A stretch of 6,975 bases of DNA from contig CACZNO010000219.1 in NCBI GenBank assembly GCA_902782505.1, positions 1 through 6,975 on the forward strand. The letters run 5' to 3'. Made by a program: the position numbers and the translations under genes. The DNA comes from an uncultured Erysipelotrichaceae bacterium (GTDB lineage: Bacteria > Bacillota_I > Bacilli_A > Erysipelotrichales > Erysipelotrichaceae). Under the pieces are notes generated by a model that was not told where the DNA came from, made no database searches, and worked only from the letters and a program-made list of their open reading frames with translations. Shown here piece by piece: positions 5,065-6,975 of the stretch. The stretch's first letter is position 1, and every line of letters begins with the position of its first letter.

Positions 5065-5595
5065 ATGCGGAACATTCTGGTGGTAGTGGATATGCAGAAA
5101 GACTTTGTCGACGGCGCTTTGGGAACCAAGGAAGCCGTGGAAATCGTGCCGAAGGTAGTGCGCGAAATCAAGAAAAAATACGACGATGTCTATGTCACGA
5201 TGGACACGCACGCGGAAAACTATCTGGAAACCCAGGAAGGAAAATACCTGCCGGTGGTGCATTGCGTCAAAGATACGGACGGCTGGAAACTCGATAAAAA
5301 AGTGGAGAAGGCGCTGGGCAAACTCGATCATTACCGGGTCGTGGAAAAGCCGACCTTCGGTTCGGAAGAACTCGTCCGCATCCTGAAAGAGGAAGACGGA
5401 AAAGAAGAAATCGGCAGTATCACCCTGATCGGACTTTGCACCGATATCTGCGTCGTATCCAATGCGCTTTTGCTGAAAGCCGCGTTCTATGAAAAAGACA
5501 TCGCGGTGAAGAAGGACTGCTGCGCGGGGGTTACCGTGCATTCGCATGACGCAGCGCTGGAAACCATGCGCATGTGCCAGATCCGCGTGATCTAG
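5065..5595 (+). CDS. pncA: Nicotinamidase (isochorismatase-like cysteine hydrolase)
   Basis: A 176-residue enzyme that hydrolyses nicotinamide to nicotinate and ammonia in the cytoplasm, the entry step of the deamidating NAD salvage route. The D-K-C triad of the family is visible: D9 in VVVDMQKDF, K95 in VVEKPTFG and C129 in GLCTDICVVSNA. Metal ligands by family comparison are D47 and H49 (MDTH), E58 and H66. The usual cis-peptide position before the catalytic Cys is occupied by V-type residues only downstream, so the oxyanion loop should be confirmed by alignment. The ATG at 5065 follows AGGAGG (5051-5056) at 8 nt; the frame is open further upstream without a better site. It is the first gene of an operon with pncB and nadE, and this setting is what favours nicotinamidase over other isochorismatase-fold hydrolases. 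Confidence 0.9.
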   Translation: MRNILVVVDMQKDFVDGALGTKEAVEIVPKVVREIKKKYDDVYVTMDTHAENYLETQEGKYLPVVHCVKDTDGWKLDKKVEKALGKLDHYRVVEKPTFGSEELVRILKEEDGKEEIGSITLIGLCTDICVVSNALLLKAAFYEKDIAVKKDCCAGVTVHSHDAALETMRMCQIRVI

Positions 5596-5607
5596 AAGGG
5601 AATACAT

Positions 5608-6828
5608 ATGAAACAAATCATTCACAGCCTGCTGGAAACCGATTTATACAAGATTTCCATGGGACAGGCGATTTATCATCAATTCAGCGACTATAAAACA
5701 ACCTGGACGTTCAAATGCCGCAACGAAGACGTGTTCTTCACACCGGAAATGGTCGAGGAGATCCGCCGGCAGATCCGGTACTACTGCAGGCTCCGTTTCA
5801 AGGAAGACGAACTGGACTACTTGAACAACATCCCCTGGATCAAGGGAAGCTATGTCGATTTCTTACGGTTATGGGAACCGCGGTACGAGGATTTCCACAT
5901 CAGCACCGACGATCCGACCGGCTTGAAACTGGAAGCCACCGGCACCTGGCTGAATACCTCCATGTATGAAATTCCGACGCTGGCGATCGTCAACGAAGTA
6001 TATTTCCGCATGCAGTACGACTACAAGGAGCTCTATAAACAGTTCAAACGGAAACTCAAGGCAAAGAAAAAAGCGCTGCTGGACGGCACCTATGAAATCG
6101 GCAACTTCAGTGAGTTCGGATTACGCCGCCGTCTTTCTTCCGAAGCGCAGGATTATGCGGTGCGGGAACTGAAAGACGTCACGTGGAAAGTCTGCGGATC
6201 GGATTGCGTCGGTACCTCGAACATTTATCTCGCGCGCAAGTACAACGTGATCCCGGTCGGTACGATGGCGCATGAATGGATCATGTGCGTCGGACAGGGC
6301 AATCATAAACACAACCCGTCCTATTCCAACCATTATTCCATGGAAGCGTGGGTTCGCGAATACGGCGTTCAAAACGGTACGGCTTTGACGGATACTATTA
6401 CGACGGATTGTTTCTTAAGAGATTTTGATCTGCAGTATGCGACGTTGTTCTCCGGCGTGCGTCATGACAGCGGCGATCCTTACGAATGGGGCGACAAGAT
6501 GCTGGATCATTACCGGAAACTGGGACTGGATTCCAAGACCAAAACACTGTTGTTCAGCGACAGCCTGAACTTTGAAAAGGCATCCGGACTGTATGCGTAT
6601 TTCAAGGATCATTGCAAGGTTGCGTTCGGCATCGGCACCTATATTTCCAACGATACCGATGTACGACCGCTGAATATCGTCATGAAGGTCACCCGCTGCA
6701 ACGGACAGGATGTCGCGAAAGTTTCCGATACGCCGGGCAAGGGTATGTGCAAGAACCAGGATTATGTCGATTATCTGGAACGCAGCATTCGCTGGAGAAT
6801 GGAAAACGAGGTAATGAAGTATGTTTGA
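5608..6828 (+). CDS. pncB: Nicotinate phosphoribosyltransferase
   Basis: A 406-residue enzyme, about normal for short PncB types. It makes nicotinate mononucleotide from nicotinate and PRPP with ATP hydrolysis. Landmarks in order are LLETDLYKISMGQ (8-20), EFGLRRRLS (169-177), GTSN (202-205), GTMAHEW with the histidine that is phosphorylated in the family (H222), SGVRHDSGDP (282-291) and FGIGTYISND (340-349), which bind the phosphoribosyl part. All are intact. The start has AGAAGGG (5594-5600) 7 nt before the ATG, and only 12 nt separate it from pncA, whose product supplies its substrate. Its end overlaps nadE by 8 nt. Together these show one transcript and probable translational coupling. Confidence 0.96.
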   Translation: MKQIIHSLLETDLYKISMGQAIYHQFSDYKTTWTFKCRNEDVFFTPEMVEEIRRQIRYYCRLRFKEDELDYLNNIPWIKGSYVDFLRLWEPRYEDFHISTDDPTGLKLEATGTWLNTSMYEIPTLAIVNEVYFRMQYDYKELYKQFKRKLKAKKKALLDGTYEIGNFSEFGLRRRLSSEAQDYAVRELKDVTWKVCGSDCVGTSNIYLARKYNVIPVGTMAHEWIMCVGQGNHKHNPSYSNHYSMEAWVREYGVQNGTALTDTITTDCFLRDFDLQYATLFSGVRHDSGDPYEWGDKMLDHYRKLGLDSKTKTLLFSDSLNFEKASGLYAYFKDHCKVAFGIGTYISNDTDVRPLNIVMKVTRCNGQDVAKVSDTPGKGMCKNQDYVDYLERSIRWRMENEVMKYV

Positions 6829-6975
6829 CGCAAAGAAAACCAAGGACGGAATTGTTCGCTTTATCCGCGATTATTACGAAAAGAATCACCTGAAAGGCGT
6901 GGTGCTGGGAGTTTCCGGCGGCAAGGATTCCGCGGTCGTGTCGGCGTTGTTCTGTGAAGCGCTGGGACCGGAAAA
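6821..6975 (+). CDS. nadE: NAD synthetase (5' end only)
   Basis: The first 51 codons of a gene that leaves the window. The PP-loop ATP-pyrophosphatase motif SGGKDS (32-37) in VVLGVSGGKDSAVVSALFCEALG is that of NadE, which adenylates and amidates deamido-NAD to NAD. The motif lies near the N-terminus, so there is no N-terminal glutaminase (nitrilase-like) domain and the enzyme should be the ammonia-using short type. The ATG at 6821 lies inside the last codons of pncB, with GAGGT (6808-6812) 8 nt upstream. The SGGKDS motif is shared with other PP-loop enzymes such as tRNA thiolases, but the operon context makes NadE by far the best reading. Confidence 0.9.
   Translation, partial: MFDAKKTKDGIVRFIRDYYEKNHLKGVVLGVSGGKDSAVVSALFCEALGPE

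Noticed and set aside
4900..5625. A 241-codon minus-strand open frame across pncA and its upstream region
   Set aside because: It runs antisense to the whole pncA gene and its promoter region, has no recognisable domain, and only reaches the start of the UBA-DUF4342 gene, whose own AGGAGGT site fixes a different start.
1..6975. tRNA or rRNA genes, CRISPR arrays, insertion sequences
   Set aside because: No cloverleaf, repeat-spacer pattern, transposase or terminal inverted repeat was seen on either strand.

Overview
The window reads as ordinary chromosomal DNA of a low-to-middle GC Bacillota. The signs are AGGAGG-type ribosome binding sites, short intergenic gaps, TATAAT-type -10 boxes and hairpin/T-tract terminators. 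The genes also fit: an MsmX/UgpC-type sugar ABC ATPase, a LacI-family repressor, a PrsW-like protease and a UBA-DUF4342 protein. Erysipelotrichia-like or related gut Firmicutes would fit, but that placement is inference from gene content and is weak. TGA and TAG both act as stops and no code change is seen. There is no sign of mobile elements, CRISPR or RNA genes.

Layout. (1) 2-2507, plus strand: the tail of a carbohydrate operon. It holds the C-terminal end of a sugar ABC transporter ATPase, then a GH5 glycoside hydrolase without a signal peptide, then a LacI-family regulator that ends in a strong hairpin. The transporter would import oligosaccharides, the GH5 enzyme would cleave them in the cytoplasm, and the regulator would sense the sugar. 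(2) 2508-3167, minus: a PlsC-type lysophospholipid acyltransferase, convergent with the LacI gene. (3) 3271-3630, plus: a small single-span membrane protein of unknown function, divergent from plsC. (4) 3663-4376, minus: a PrsW-like multi-pass membrane protease, convergent with (3) across a shared hairpin. (5) 4478-4903, minus: a UBA-DUF4342 protein with its own terminator. (6) 5065-6975, plus: a tightly packed NAD salvage operon, pncA-pncB-nadE. It takes nicotinamide to nicotinate, then to nicotinate mononucleotide, and finally amidates deamido-NAD. The adenylyltransferase NadD is not in the window and nadE runs off the end.

No undescribed multi-gene system is evident. The most unusual signal is in start-site architecture. 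The LacI-family gene and plsC both lack a Shine-Dalgarno sequence, and each has a -10-like hexamer exactly 6 nt before its ATG. That geometry puts the transcription start on the ATG itself, as in leaderless mRNA. The prsW-like gene has a TATAAT placed so that a 7-codon mini-ORF would begin at or next to the mRNA 5' end and overlap the prsW start. The other full-length genes have clear Shine-Dalgarno sites, so the contrast lies within one 7-kb stretch. No stretch longer than about 160 bases lacks a gene.
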